Shown piece after piece: positions 7,612-15,901 of a stretch of 64,000 nucleotides of DNA. The notes under the pieces are model-generated. The model saw nothing but the letters and a program-made list of their open reading frames with translations. It was not told where the DNA came from and ran no database searches. Source of the DNA: CAIJMU01 sp035530275 (GTDB lineage Bacteria > Spirochaetota > Spirochaetia > Treponematales > Rectinemataceae); the NCBI GenBank assembly GCA_035530275.1, contig DATKVC010000020.1, positions 1 to 64,000 of the forward strand, written 5' to 3'. Numbering within the stretch: position 1 is the stretch's first letter; every line of letters starts with the position of its first letter. Position numbers and translations under genes: made by a program.

Positions 7612-7745
7612 ATTCTGTCCCGCCGATTCGTTCACGCAAGCGATGCAGCTTGGCGAGAATCGGATCGGCCGTGGCGGTCCACGCAATTGGCTTGCTCGTC
7701 TTGTTGTAGTTCTGCACGAATGTTTCATGGCCTCGGATATCGATT
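7612..7745 (-). mobile_element. IS630-type transposase relic, C-terminal end
   Basis: The minus strand reads TFVQNYNKTSKPIAWTATAD, then PILAKLHRLRERIGGT. This is the typical last 40 residues of IS630-family transposases. Nothing else of the element is present: no DDE core and no recognisable terminal repeats. It is a remnant within the decayed 7.3-8.1 kb stretch. Confidence 0.75.
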
Positions 7746-7761
7746 TCGGAGGAACGCGTTC

Positions 7762-8110
7762 ATGAGAAAGGTCATCGCAATTGAATTCATATCACTCGAC
7801 GGCGTCATCCAATCCCCGGGCAGGCCGGAGGAGGACGGCGGCGGCGGCTTCTCGTATGGCGGCTGGATAGCTCCCTATTCGGACCCGATCCTCGGCGCGG
7901 CCATCAAGAAGGAAATGAGTATGCCCTTCGACTTGTTGCTCGGGCGCACGACCTTCGAAAATATTCCCGATAACCTTGGGTGGAGGAAAACACTTGTTTG
8001 CCGGCGGCAGCATTCCTCTGGCATTCAAGGTGGCGGAGAGCATGGTCAGCTCGAAGGGCGTAATTGTCGTCAATTACGAACGGGCTGGGGAGATCATGAC
8101 CGGTAGTTGA
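7762..8110 (+). pseudogene. Dihydrofolate-reductase-family gene, deleted and frameshifted
   Basis: It starts well (ATG after GGAGGA; MRKVIAIEFISLDGVIQSPG, WIAPYSDPILG, FDLLLGRTTFEN). After about 73 codons it jumps to the C-terminal part in another frame: HLFAGGSIPLAFKVAESMVS then KGVIVVNYERAGEIMTGS and TGA at 8108. The middle ~80 codons are missing, so this is an inactivated RibD-C/dihydrofolate-reductase-like gene. It belongs to a different subfamily from the intact copy at 8940-9584. Confidence 0.8.
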
Positions 8111-8306
8111 TGATTTTGGGGCCGCCCTACCCCATCGAAGCGAGGCGGAGCCTTCCTTGCCCCGCCTCGCCTGCGTGAGTACATTCAGCGCGAAGGAGAC
8201 GTCGCGAAACTTCGGGCGTCTCTATCGGGCCGCTCCATAGGAGGGCCTCATACCCGGGCTCAAACGAAGCCGGGACTCGTTTGGCTCGAGCGACGGGGGT
8301 AGTAGG

Positions 8307-8825
8307 ATGTCGTATCGTTATCATTTCGAAGATTGCATGGGTGACTTCAAGGAGGCCGCCCGCGATTTCGGGGAGCGGCTCCGAGGCTGGGCCGAGGAGT
8401 CCGGTTTCACGGGCCAGGATGATCCCCTGGGCCGGGCCTGGGCGAGGTCGGGCGGGAGCTTCATGGATACCCTGTATCCGCGCATGAACTCCTTCGTCGC
8501 CGAAAACGGCGACCTCGTGATCGAACTCCTGGTGCCGGGCTACGGTCAGGAAGGCGTTTCGATCGGCTTCAGCGAGGACAAGATGATCCTCAAGGCGCGG
8601 GCACCCCTGCCGGCGGCCGATGAGAACTCACGACACTACGAGCAAAGGCATTTCCAGCTCCGCGACATAGAGCGCCGGGAGTACCCGGTGAGCGCCGAGC
8701 GCTACGATCAGGCTGCCGCGGTCGCCGTCTACAAGAACGGCATTCTCACGGTGCGCATTCCGCGACGCGAAGGCTTCTCCGATACGGCTGGCATCAAGGT
8801 CCAAATCGTGAAAGAGGGGGACTGA
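8307..8825 (+). CDS. Small heat-shock protein, Hsp20/alpha-crystallin family
   Basis: This 172-residue protein has a variable N-terminus rich in Arg, Phe and Trp. The alpha-crystallin domain runs from about residue 60 (MNSFVAENGDLVIELLVPGY) to the closing strand AVYKNGILTVRIPRREGF. The family signature G-I-L-T-V-R-I-P is intact. Small heat-shock proteins form oligomers that hold unfolding proteins in the cytoplasm for later refolding. The gene stands alone downstream of decayed DNA, with GTAGTAGG just before the ATG. Confidence 0.9.
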   Translation: MSYRYHFEDCMGDFKEAARDFGERLRGWAEESGFTGQDDPLGRAWARSGGSFMDTLYPRMNSFVAENGDLVIELLVPGYGQEGVSIGFSEDKMILKARAPLPAADENSRHYEQRHFQLRDIERREYPVSAERYDQAAAVAVYKNGILTVRIPRREGFSDTAGIKVQIVKEGD

Positions 8826-8939
8826 GGCTCCAGAAGCGGCGCGGCCTTCGCTCGCCCCGACCCGGCGGGCGGCGGAGGCCGCGAGGCGCTTGAAGCCACC
8901 TCCCTTCGCCTTATCGTCCCGCCTCTGTATTCATCGCAT

Positions 8940-9584
8940 TTACACCTTTCGTGCAATGCGAAGATGGGTCACAGACTTTGAGGGGATGAACTCCTTGCAC
9001 TCATAGAGCTCTTCCACGCCCCCCAAGCCTTCGAAGATGCGCTCGCCTTGACCGAAGAGGAGGGGAACCTGCACCAGATGCATCTCGTCCACCAGAGCCG
9101 CCTTCAGGTATTGGCGCACCGTTGCGGCCCCGCCGCCGATGCGGACATCCTTGCCCCCGGCGGCGACGAAGGCCTGTTTCAATGCGGTTTCGATGCCCTC
9201 GGTGACGAAGGTGAAGCTGGTTCCACCCTGCATCGCGATGGGTTCGCGCACGCGGTGGCAGAGGACGAAGACGGGGTGATGATAGGGAGGGTTATCGCCC
9301 CACCAGCCCTTCCAATTCGGGTCCCAGGGGCCGCGGTCCGGACCGAACATGTTGCGCCCCATGATGGTGGCGCCGATATTGTCGTCGGACTGCTTGCAGA
9401 AATCGTTGTCGAGGCCTTCTTCGCCGCCTGGCCGGCCGAACATCGCGTGAAAGTACGCGGTGGCGAAGGCCCAGTCCATGAGCCGGATGCCGTTCTTGCC
9501 GAAGGGTTCCTCGAGACTTTGCGCCGGCGCGGCGCTATAGCCGTCCAGCGAAATAGCGAAGGCGCGAACTACGAGTCGGGGCAA
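8940..9584 (-). CDS. Dihydrofolate-reductase-family protein (RibD C-terminal-like)
   Basis: This 214-residue protein starts at TTG (9584) with AGGAGG 5 bases upstream. It begins MPRLVVRAFAISLDGYSAAP and has GATIMGRNMFG, DIRIGGGAATVRQYL-type elements (KDVRIGGGAATVRQYLKAA) and MHLVQVPLLFGQGERIFEGL. These are typical of the stand-alone RibD-C/DHFR-like proteins that bind NADPH. The true substrate of this group is unknown; folate reduction should not be assumed. Its last third is duplicated at 6066-6250. It is convergent with the Hsp20 gene. Confidence 0.85.
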   Translation of the reverse strand: MPRLVVRAFAISLDGYSAAPAQSLEEPFGKNGIRLMDWAFATAYFHAMFGRPGGEEGLDNDFCKQSDDNIGATIMGRNMFGPDRGPWDPNWKGWWGDNPPYHHPVFVLCHRVREPIAMQGGTSFTFVTEGIETALKQAFVAAGGKDVRIGGGAATVRQYLKAALVDEMHLVQVPLLFGQGERIFEGLGGVEELYECKEFIPSKSVTHLRIARKV

Positions 9585-9800
9585 GGGTTCCTCCTCTGTC
9601 GCGCGGACGAGTTCATCGTCTTCACGATCGAAGACCTCCGCGAATGCGTCATCGCCTCGCGTCGGTTCGGTCGCTCCATAGGAGGGAGCGCTGATGTCTC
9701 GCTCGCACGACGGTATTGCTCGAAGATACTGCGTCGGTTCCCGCCGCGACGCGGAAAATCGACATCAGGCCCGTCAAGCCCATCGGACCGCGCGCGAGGG
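9585..9800. other. Intergenic stretch with a small inverted repeat
   Basis: No gene is seen between the reductase-like gene and the cyclase promoter. At 9672-9690 CGCTCC and GGAGCG form a 6-bp inverted repeat around ATAGGAG. The 15 bases CGCTCCATAGGAGGG also occur at 8231-8245 before the Hsp20 gene. Confidence 0.4.
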
Positions 9801-9809
9801 TCTGACTCG

Positions 9810-9840
9810 TTGCCCTCATGCTATGCGTACCCGGCTATCT
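9810..9840 (+). promoter_or_regulatory. Candidate promoter of the small cyclase gene
   Basis: TTGCCC (9810-9815) and CTATCT (9835-9840) are 19 bases apart. GTTGCCCTCA is repeated with a similar downstream TATCTT before the globin gene at 10635, which supports a shared promoter type. Confidence 0.35.
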
Positions 9841-9900
9841 CATGGTGGCGGCCCTCCCCTCGCCGAGAAAAGCCTGTTAGGATCGGGGGCCGGAGGACAC

Positions 9901-10533
9901 ATGAGCAGGAAATCGGCAGTCACCTCGGGCGCCAGCGAGGATCGCCTCGAGCGCCTCATCAGGGCTCGCCTCGAGCCCGGCGCCGACAAGGAGAGGATCG
10001 ACGCGCAAATATGGGATCTCTTCGGCGAGGACTGGTCGGTGATGTTCACCGATCTCTCCGGCTTTTCCCGCCGCGTCGCGGAGTTCGGCATAATCCACTT
10101 TCTCCAGGTCATCTACGAGTCCGAGCGCCTCCTCGTGCCCATCATCGAGGAGCACGACGGCATCCTCCTCAAGGTCGAGGGAGACTCCTTCCTGGTCATC
10201 TTTCGCAACGCGCGCAAGGCCTTCCAATGCTCCATCGCGATGCAGGCGAGCCTTGCGTCGGCCAATGTCGGGCGCGCGCCGGAGAATCGCATCCTCCTCT
10301 GCGTCGGTCTCGGCGCGGGCCGGGTTCTCCGCATCGGCGACACCGATGTCTACGGCGCCGAGGTCAACGCCGCGAGCAAGCTGGGCGAGGACACGGCAAA
10401 GGCGGGAGAAATCCTCGTCACCGACGCCTTCAAGGCCCTCTGCGCGGGAACGGATGGTGTGGAATGGGAGGCCCTGCCCGAGGCCCCTCCGGGGGCCTCG
10501 GGGGCGTGGAAGGCGCATTACCGGCTGCCCTAG
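9901..10533 (+). CDS. Class III nucleotidyl cyclase domain protein
   Basis: This 210-residue protein is almost all cyclase homology domain. DWSVMFTDLSGFSRRVAEFG carries the first metal Asp, KVEGDSFLVIFRNA carries the second Asp loop, and VYGAEVNAASKLGEDTAKAG is the region that usually selects and binds the substrate. It has a short helical N-terminus and no membrane segment, so it is cytoplasmic. Class III enzymes make cAMP or cGMP from ATP or GTP. Which one applies cannot be read here, and activity of a lone domain needs a homodimer. GGAGG precedes the ATG by 5 bases. Confidence 0.8.
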   Translation: MSRKSAVTSGASEDRLERLIRARLEPGADKERIDAQIWDLFGEDWSVMFTDLSGFSRRVAEFGIIHFLQVIYESERLLVPIIEEHDGILLKVEGDSFLVIFRNARKAFQCSIAMQASLASANVGRAPENRILLCVGLGAGRVLRIGDTDVYGAEVNAASKLGEDTAKAGEILVTDAFKALCAGTDGVEWEALPEAPPGASGAWKAHYRLP

Positions 10534-10634
10534 GCCGCGGGTTGGGCGCGGTCACGTGAATGGGGGCAGCACTTCGAGGGCATTCGGTGGTCGAGGTCCG
10601 CCGTCGAGTATCATGCCCGAAGGGCTTACTCCCG

Positions 10635-10664
10635 TTGCCCTCAGACTCCGCGCATCCGTATCTT
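10635..10664 (+). promoter_or_regulatory. Candidate promoter of the globin gene
   Basis: TTGCCC (10635-10640), 18 bases, TATCTT (10659-10664). Transcription would start about 7 bases on, at or next to the ATG at 10672, and no ribosome site is visible. A leaderless message is possible. Confidence 0.4.
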
Positions 10665-10671
10665 AGCGATC

Positions 10672-11220
10672 ATGTGGTTCGATTTTCCCAAACCCCCCGC
10701 CGAGCCAAGGCCGCATGCCGCCATTTTCGAGACCCTCGGCGTGGCGGGAGTCCAGCGACTCATTCGGGCTTTCTATACCGAGATCGGCCGTTCATCGATA
10801 GCTCATCTCTTTCCCCAGGACCCCGAGGAACTCATGAAGGCGGCCGACAACAATGCCCTCTTCTGGGTGACGATGGTGGGAGGCCCTCCCCTTTACGAGG
10901 AAAAGCACGGCAAACCGATGATGCGCCAGCGCCACTTCCGCTTTCCGGTCACCGGCGAGGCGCGCGCGGTCTGGCTGGCCTGTTGGGAGCCGGTCCTCGC
11001 TGAGGCCCCGAGAAGCCTTGGCTTTCCCGCCGAGCACATCGAGGGTTTTCGCGCCTGGATCACGACCTTCTCGGCTTACATCGTGAATACGAAGAGTCCG
11101 GTCGATGAGGAAGCCGAGGCGGGGGCTCGCCCCGCGGACGAGAAGGATCAGGTCTCTGGCCCGCTTCGATTCCGGCCGAGCCCCAGCTCTGCCCATAGGG
11201 GCCTCAAACCCCTTCCCTAG
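10672..11220 (+). CDS. Truncated haemoglobin-like protein
   Basis: This 182-residue protein has the truncated-globin pattern: FETLGVAGVQRLIRAFYTEI, SIAHLFPQDPEEL, FWVTMVGGPPLYEEKHGKPM and MRQRHFRFPVTGEARAVWLA. The H in RQRHFRFPVT fits the proximal haem-binding position, and the Tyr in the first helix fits the distal pocket. Such globins bind oxygen or nitric oxide in the cytoplasm and are linked to NO detoxification. The last ~50 residues are charged and not part of the globin. No ribosome site precedes the ATG. Confidence 0.85.
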   Translation: MWFDFPKPPAEPRPHAAIFETLGVAGVQRLIRAFYTEIGRSSIAHLFPQDPEELMKAADNNALFWVTMVGGPPLYEEKHGKPMMRQRHFRFPVTGEARAVWLACWEPVLAEAPRSLGFPAEHIEGFRAWITTFSAYIVNTKSPVDEEAEAGARPADEKDQVSGPLRFRPSPSSAHRGLKPLP

Positions 11221-11331
11221 GCCTTCGGTCGGAGCGGCTGGGGTCTGCCTCGTGGGTTCGGATGGATCTGCCCCGATTTGAGTATCTTGGAAGGAGTCGA
11301 CCCTTACAACGAGGTAGATGGAGGCGATGCC

Positions 11332-11487
11332 ATGAAGGAAACAGCTATGAAGAAACCCGAAGCAGGACAAGCGCGAGAGAAGATAGTCGGGGAAGATACA
11401 CCCGAACCTTTTTGCACCAAGCCATTCGCCGCTGAAAGCGCCCGCGAAGAGGATGAGGATGGGCCCTGCAAGGACGGGAGCGGATGA
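11332..11487 (+). CDS. 51-residue hypothetical protein with two Cys
   Basis: The frame begins MKETAMKKPEAGQAREKIVG and goes on EDTPEPFCTKPFAAES, then AREEDEDGPCKDGSG. A GGAGG site lies 7-8 bases upstream of ATG 11332. It is charged, probably disordered, with two Cys 24 residues apart. A second copy at 7351-7506 has the same length and carries a stop codon. I do not recognise the family. Shared length plus conserved codons argue that the frame is real. Confidence 0.55.
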   Translation: MKETAMKKPEAGQAREKIVGEDTPEPFCTKPFAAESAREEDEDGPCKDGSG

Positions 11488-11512
11488 GGCTCAGCCTCCT
11501 AAAAGAGCCGAA

Positions 11513-11674
11513 TTAGGAAGGCCCCTGATCGAGGTTCGCGGCTCGGTCCCGATATCCGATCAAAAACTCGTCGCCGGCGGGCAAATTCAGGTAGCGTCGA
11601 TGGGCAGGGTGCGTCCCCTTTATCTCGAAGGTGGACTTGGCGGTAGGCCCTGGCACAAGGCGTGATGGGCTCAT
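11513..11674 (-). CDS. Hypothetical 53-residue protein
   Basis: The minus strand reads MSPSRLVPGPTAKSTFEIKG, then THPAHRRYLNLPAGDEFLIG and YRDRAANLDQGPS. The composition is protein-like and a weak AGAGGA site lies about 7 bases upstream of the ATG. It could equally be the 3' remnant of a longer gene. No family recognised. Confidence 0.3.
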   Translation of the reverse strand: MSPSRLVPGPTAKSTFEIKGTHPAHRRYLNLPAGDEFLIGYRDRAANLDQGPS

Positions 11675-11744
11675 GCGATGTCCTCTTCGCCTGAATTTCG
11701 AAGCGATAGCCGAAGGCCTAGCGCAGCGTTAGGAGGCCCGAGCC

Positions 11745-12647
11745 TTGGTCGTCTTTCGTCACGAGCTCTATTCCGCCGTACCCCTTCCAGGGGGTCATCC
11801 CTATCCAATGCGGAAGCACGAGGCGCTTTGCCTGTCCCTCGAAGGCCTGCCCGTTGAATGGAGGGAAGCCGTCCCGGCCGATCGCGGGCTCCTCGAGGCG
11901 GTGCACGATCAGGCCTACCTCGACGCCTTCGAGACGGGGAAGCTTCCGGCCGCCGCCATGAGAAGGATCGGATTCCCCTGGTCGCCCCTCCTCGTCCAGA
12001 GGACCCTCAACTCGGTGGGCGGGACGGTCGAGGCGGCCAAAGTCGCCCTCGAGCGCGGTCTGGCCCTTCAGACCGCGGGGGGCTACCATCACGCGCACCG
12101 CGACTTCGGAGCGGGCTACTGCATGATCAACGACATCGTCGTGGCGGCCAGGGCACTCCTCGACGAAGGACGTTGCGGCCTGATCCTCGTCGTCGATCTC
12201 GACGCGCACCAAGGCGACGGGACTGCATCCCTCACGGCGGGCAACGAAGACATCCTCACCCTCTCCCTCCACGGCGATCGCATCTTTCCGGCACGCAAGG
12301 CCCGCTCGCGTTTCGACTTTCCCCTTTCCGTGGGGACGGGGGATAGGGACTATCTCGCGACCCTCGAGCGCGGCATCGAATTGGCGCTGGGCGCGGGCCT
12401 ACCCGATCTCATCATTTACCAGGCGGGCGTCGACATCCATGTGGATGACCTTCTCGGTAAGTTCGCCTTGAGCGAGGAGGGCATCCGCCGGCGCGACCGG
12501 AGAATCCTGGAGCTCGCATCGAATGAGGGCATTCCCCTCCTCGTCCTCCCCGGTGGGGGCTACCAGAGGGACTGGCGGGCTCTGGTCCCCCTCCATCGCA
12601 TGGTCTTCGAGGAGGCGGCGAGGCTCGAGGCCGCTGGGAGGTTGTAG
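11745..12647 (+). CDS. Histone-deacetylase-family (acetoin-utilisation-like) hydrolase
   Basis: This 300-residue protein starts at TTG 11745, 8 bases after AGGAGG. The class fold is marked by GGYHHAHRDFGAGYCMINDI with the catalytic His pair, and by VVDLDAHQGDGTA with the zinc-ligand Asp and His. Further marks are YQAGVDIHVDDLLG with another zinc-ligand Asp, and VLPGGGYQ with the closing G-G-G-Y. These zinc amidohydrolases remove acetyl or acyl groups from Lys or polyamines in the cytoplasm. All catalytic residues I can check are present. The true substrate is unknown. No operon partner is seen. Confidence 0.9.
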   Translation: MVVFRHELYSAVPLPGGHPYPMRKHEALCLSLEGLPVEWREAVPADRGLLEAVHDQAYLDAFETGKLPAAAMRRIGFPWSPLLVQRTLNSVGGTVEAAKVALERGLALQTAGGYHHAHRDFGAGYCMINDIVVAARALLDEGRCGLILVVDLDAHQGDGTASLTAGNEDILTLSLHGDRIFPARKARSRFDFPLSVGTGDRDYLATLERGIELALGAGLPDLIIYQAGVDIHVDDLLGKFALSEEGIRRRDRRILELASNEGIPLLVLPGGGYQRDWRALVPLHRMVFEEAARLEAAGRL

Positions 12648-12786
12648 GACCCGGACCGCCGACCTCCGCCATTCTTGGCGAGGCGCATTTCCGCAGCCGG
12701 CCGACGACGGCAAGCGGATGGAGTATGCTAGTGGCATCAACGGACGGGTGGAGGGCCCGAGGCCAGGCTATAACAGGGGGTTTCGG

Positions 12787-12987
12787 ATGATCGTGCATCC
12801 CGAAAGGAAGCGGAAGACGGAGGGGGCCATCTACGGCGGAGCTGCCATTCTCACCATCCTTTCGTTCGCACAAATCATGAGCTATGTGACCGCCTTGCCG
12901 AACAGGATCATCGGCGCGGTTCTCTTCCTTCTCGCGGTCGCCATCGCATTCCTCTATTTTCTAACGCAGGAATGGGAAGGGGTGTAG
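12787..12987 (+). CDS. Small two-helix membrane protein
   Basis: This 66-residue protein starts MIVHPERKRKTEGAIYGGAA. It has two hydrophobic segments, about residues 15-33 and 41-60 (IGAVLFLLAVAIAFLYFL), and a short acidic tail. The basic N-terminus favours a cytoplasmic N-in topology. No family recognised. GGGGG a few bases before the ATG is a weak ribosome site. Confidence 0.5.
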   Translation: MIVHPERKRKTEGAIYGGAAILTILSFAQIMSYVTALPNRIIGAVLFLLAVAIAFLYFLTQEWEGV

Positions 12988-13042
12988 CTCGGGGTCTTCC
13001 TCGCGAAGCCGTCGCGCCCCTTCCTTCGCAGGGATCGCGCGA

Positions 13043-13052
13043 AGCGTTGCAG
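13043..13052. promoter_or_regulatory. Single AGCGTTGCAG half-site before the cyclase-NB-ARC gene
   Basis: AGCGTTGCAG here is identical to one half of the 21-bp double sites at 18316 and 21410. It lies 35 bases before the ATG at 13088. The second half is not conserved. It may be a weak operator for the SARP regulator or chance. Confidence 0.3.
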
Positions 13053-13087
13053 CAATTCAAACTCAGATCAAAATTGGGAGGATGAGC

Positions 13088-15853
13088 ATGGAGAACTGTC
13101 CGTCTCGGCCTGCCGGCATGGTCACTTTTCTCTTCACCGATATCGAGGGCAGCACCCGTCTTTGGGAGTCGAAGCCCGAGGCGATGCGTGTCGCCCTCGA
13201 GCGGCATGACGCGCTTTTACGCGGGCTCATCGAAGGCAACGCCGGTTATGTCTTCAAGACCGTCGGCGACGCCTTTTGCGCAAGTTTCGCGAGGCCGGCG
13301 GAGGCGCTGGAAGCGGCGGTCGAAATCCAGCGAGCCCTGCTCGCCGAGCAATGGGGCGAGACGCCGATCAAGGTACGGATCGGCCTTCACACGGGAGAGG
13401 CCGAAGAACGTGACGGCGACTATTTCGGGCCGCCCGTAAACAGGGTCGCTCGGCTCATGGCCGTCGGGGCAGGCGGTCAGGTCCTTCTGTCCTCGGCGTC
13501 GGCGGCGATGCTAAAGTCGAGCCTGCCGCCAGGTCTGTCACTCGCCTCACTCGGCACGCATCGCCTCAAGGACCTCCGCGATCCGGAAGAGATCTTCCAG
13601 GTAGCCGCGAAGGGCCTCCCCGGCGACTTCCCGCCCATCAAGGCACTGGACAGGTACCGCCATAACCTGCCGATCCAGCTCTCGAGCTTCATCGGGCGGG
13701 ACGAGGATGTGAAGGAACTCGTCGGCCTCCTCCCGGAATCGCGGCTCCTCACGCTGACCGGCCCCGGCGGCTGCGGGAAGACCAGGCTCGCCCTCCAGGT
13801 CGCCGGCGAACTCGTCGAGAGCTTCCCCGACGGGGTCTGGTTCGTCGATCTCGCGCCGATCACCGACCCTTTTCTTCTCCCCCTCGAAATCGCGGCCATT
13901 CTAGGCGTCAAAGAAGAGGCGGCGGAGAACCTTCCCGACCTCATAGCCGAGGCCATCGGCCAGCGCCCCAGGCTCCTCATCCTTGACAATTGCGAACACC
14001 TTGTGGCGGCCTGCGCCGCCTTGGTCTCGCGTCTCCTCCGATCCTGCGACGGGCTCCGCGTTCTGGCGACGAGCCGCGAGGCCCTTGGCCTCGGCGGTGA
14101 GACGCTCTTCCCCGTGCGGCCCCTCCCTCCGCCCGAACTCCTCGGCACCATCGACCCCTCGACCATCGGCGCCAACGAATGCGTGCGGCTCTTCGTCGAG
14201 AGGGCACGAGCCGCGATGCCCTCCTTCAGGCTCGGAGCTTCCAACGCCGAGGCGGTGGCGCGCGTCTGCTCCCGCCTCGACGGCATCCCCCTCGCCATAG
14301 AGCTCGCCGCGGCCCGCGTGCGCGTCCTTTCAGCGGAGCAGATCCTCGCTCGCCTCGACGATCGCTTCAGGCTCCTCACGGGGGGCGAGCGTGGAGCGCA
14401 ACGGCGCCAACAAACGCTCCGAGACCTCATCGGCTGGAGCTACGATCTTCTCTCGCGGGAAGAGCGAGGCTTGCTGCGTTCCCTTTCGGTCTTCGCCTCG
14501 GGCTGGGACCTGGAATCGGCCGAGAGCGTCTGCGGCCCGTGCCTCGACGCCGACATCCTCGACCTCCTCGAGGAACTCGTGGTGAAGTCCCTCGTCGTCG
14601 CCGACGAAAGCGGCGGTGGCACCAGGTTCCGAATGCTCGAGTCCATCCGGGAATACGCCAGGCTCAGGCTCGCCGAGGAGGACGACGACGAGACCCTCGC
14701 CGATCGTCACGCCGACTGGTTCCTCGCCAGGGCTGAGTCCCTCGCGGGAAGTCTCTACGGCCGGGACCAGGTGACGTCGATCGCACGCCTTCGCGGCGAC
14801 GCGGGAAATTACATGGCCGCCTACGACCGCCTGGCCGCTCGCGAGGGCGGAGCGGTAGGGGCCCTCAGAATGGCCGTGGCCCTCGAATGGTTCCTCTACA
14901 GGAGCGGCCGATACGGTGAATCGAGGAAGGCGCTGGAAGGCGCCCTGGCCCTCGACGAGGCCGAGTCGAAGGGCGCCGCCTCGGAAGAGCGCCTCCGCCT
15001 CCGCGCACGGGCGAAGGTTTCCCTCGCCTGGATCCTTTTCGACCAAGGCGAGCTTTCGGCCGCCCGCGGGCTCTATACGGCGGGGCTCGCGGAAAGCAGG
15101 GCATCGGCGGACGGGTCGACGGAATCGCGGGCGCTGACGGGCCTCGGCGTCACGGTGCGCTGGCTCGGGGAAAGAAAGGAAGGCCTCGCCCTCGCCGAGG
15201 CGGGAGTCGACGTGGCGAGGGCTGCCCACGACACTCGGGCCCTTACCTACGCCTTGATTTGGGCCTACGCGACCCTCGACGGAATCTACGACGGAGAGCC
15301 GCCCCAGGCCGGCCTCGAGGAAGGATTGGCCTTGGCCAGGAAGGCAGAGGATCGCTGGGCCGTGGCCCACCTCCTCGACGGCCTCGGCGATCTCCACCGA
15401 GCCCTCGGCCGCTACGAAAGAGCACGTACCTGTTATGACGAATCGCTCGAGCTTTTCAGGGAGCTCGGGGACCGCTTCCTCGAAGCCTTCGTGCTCGACG
15501 GAATGGCCAAGAACTCTTTCGCCTCGGGGGCCCTGACCGACAGCCGCGCGCTCTTCCGTCAAAGCCTCGCGATGTTCGCTTCCTTCGGCATGAGGAGTTC
15601 CGCGGCCGAGTCCCTCGCCTGGCTCGCTTCCATCGCTTTTAGCCTGGGAGAGAAGGCCACAGCCTCCCGCCTCTTCGGGGCATTTCATGCCCACGCGCCG
15701 CGGGGCGACGAAGCCACTGTTTTTACCCGATATGGCGCGATTGCCTCCGCGAAAGTCAGCGCGGAAAATGAAGCGGCGGCCGACTTCGAAGCCGGCCGCC
15801 TTTTATCCTTCGAACAGGCGTTGTCCATCGCGATCGGACGCGGGACCGACTAG
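13088..15853 (+). CDS. Class III cyclase-NB-ARC ATPase-TPR regulatory protein
   Basis: This ~921-residue cytoplasmic protein has three parts. Residues about 1-185 are a class III cyclase domain (VTFLFTDIEGSTRLWESKPE and KTVGDAFCASFARPAEALEA). A STAND/NB-ARC ATPase follows, with Walker A GPGGCGKTRLALQVAGEL near residue 223 and Walker B LLILDNCEHLV. The remainder (about 560-880) is a TPR-like helical array (ARTCYDESLELFRELGDRFL). The ATG at 13088 lies 6 bases after GGGAGG; one two codons earlier overlaps that site. Such proteins act as signal-gated switches in which nucleotide binding and TPR contacts control an output. Whether the cyclase is active is unknown. It shares NB-ARC-TPR layout with the SARP gene at 18341-21373. 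Confidence 0.88.
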   Translation: MENCPSRPAGMVTFLFTDIEGSTRLWESKPEAMRVALERHDALLRGLIEGNAGYVFKTVGDAFCASFARPAEALEAAVEIQRALLAEQWGETPIKVRIGLHTGEAEERDGDYFGPPVNRVARLMAVGAGGQVLLSSASAAMLKSSLPPGLSLASLGTHRLKDLRDPEEIFQVAAKGLPGDFPPIKALDRYRHNLPIQLSSFIGRDEDVKELVGLLPESRLLTLTGPGGCGKTRLALQVAGELVESFPDGVWFVDLAPITDPFLLPLEIAAILGVKEEAAENLPDLIAEAIGQRPRLLILDNCEHLVAACAALVSRLLRSCDGLRVLATSREALGLGGETLFPVRPLPPPELLGTIDPSTIGANECVRLFVERARAAMPSFRLGASNAEAVARVCSRLDGIPLAIELAAARVRVLSAEQILARLDDRFRLLTGGERGAQRRQQTLRDLIGWSYDLLSREERGLLRSLSVFASGWDLESAESVCGPCLDADILDLLEELVVKSLVVADESGGGTRFRMLESIREYARLRLAEEDDDETLADRHADWFLARAESLAGSLYGRDQVTSIARLRGDAGNYMAAYDRLAAREGGAVGALRMAVALEWFLYRSGRYGESRKALEGALALDEAESKGAASEERLRLRARAKVSLAWILFDQGELSAARGLYTAGLAESRASADGSTESRALTGLGVTVRWLGERKEGLALAEAGVDVARAAHDTRALTYALIWAYATLDGIYDGEPPQAGLEEGLALARKAEDRWAVAHLLDGLGDLHRALGRYERARTCYDESLELFRELGDRFLEAFVLDGMAKNSFASGALTDSRALFRQSLAMFASFGMRSSAAESLAWLASIAFSLGEKATASRLFGAFHAHAPRGDEATVFTRYGAIASAKVSAENEAAADFEAGRLLSFEQALSIAIGRGTD

Positions 15854-15901
15854 GTGCGGCCTCCTCCTCCGATCCCGCTCCGTCGGTCGACGGTAGAGAA
15901 G

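Noticed and set aside
14330..15694. Long open frame (454 codons) on the minus strand inside the cyclase-NB-ARC gene
   Set aside because: It mirrors the third-base GC bias of the real gene on the other strand. It has no ribosome site or family motif, while the plus strand has clear cyclase and P-loop motifs.
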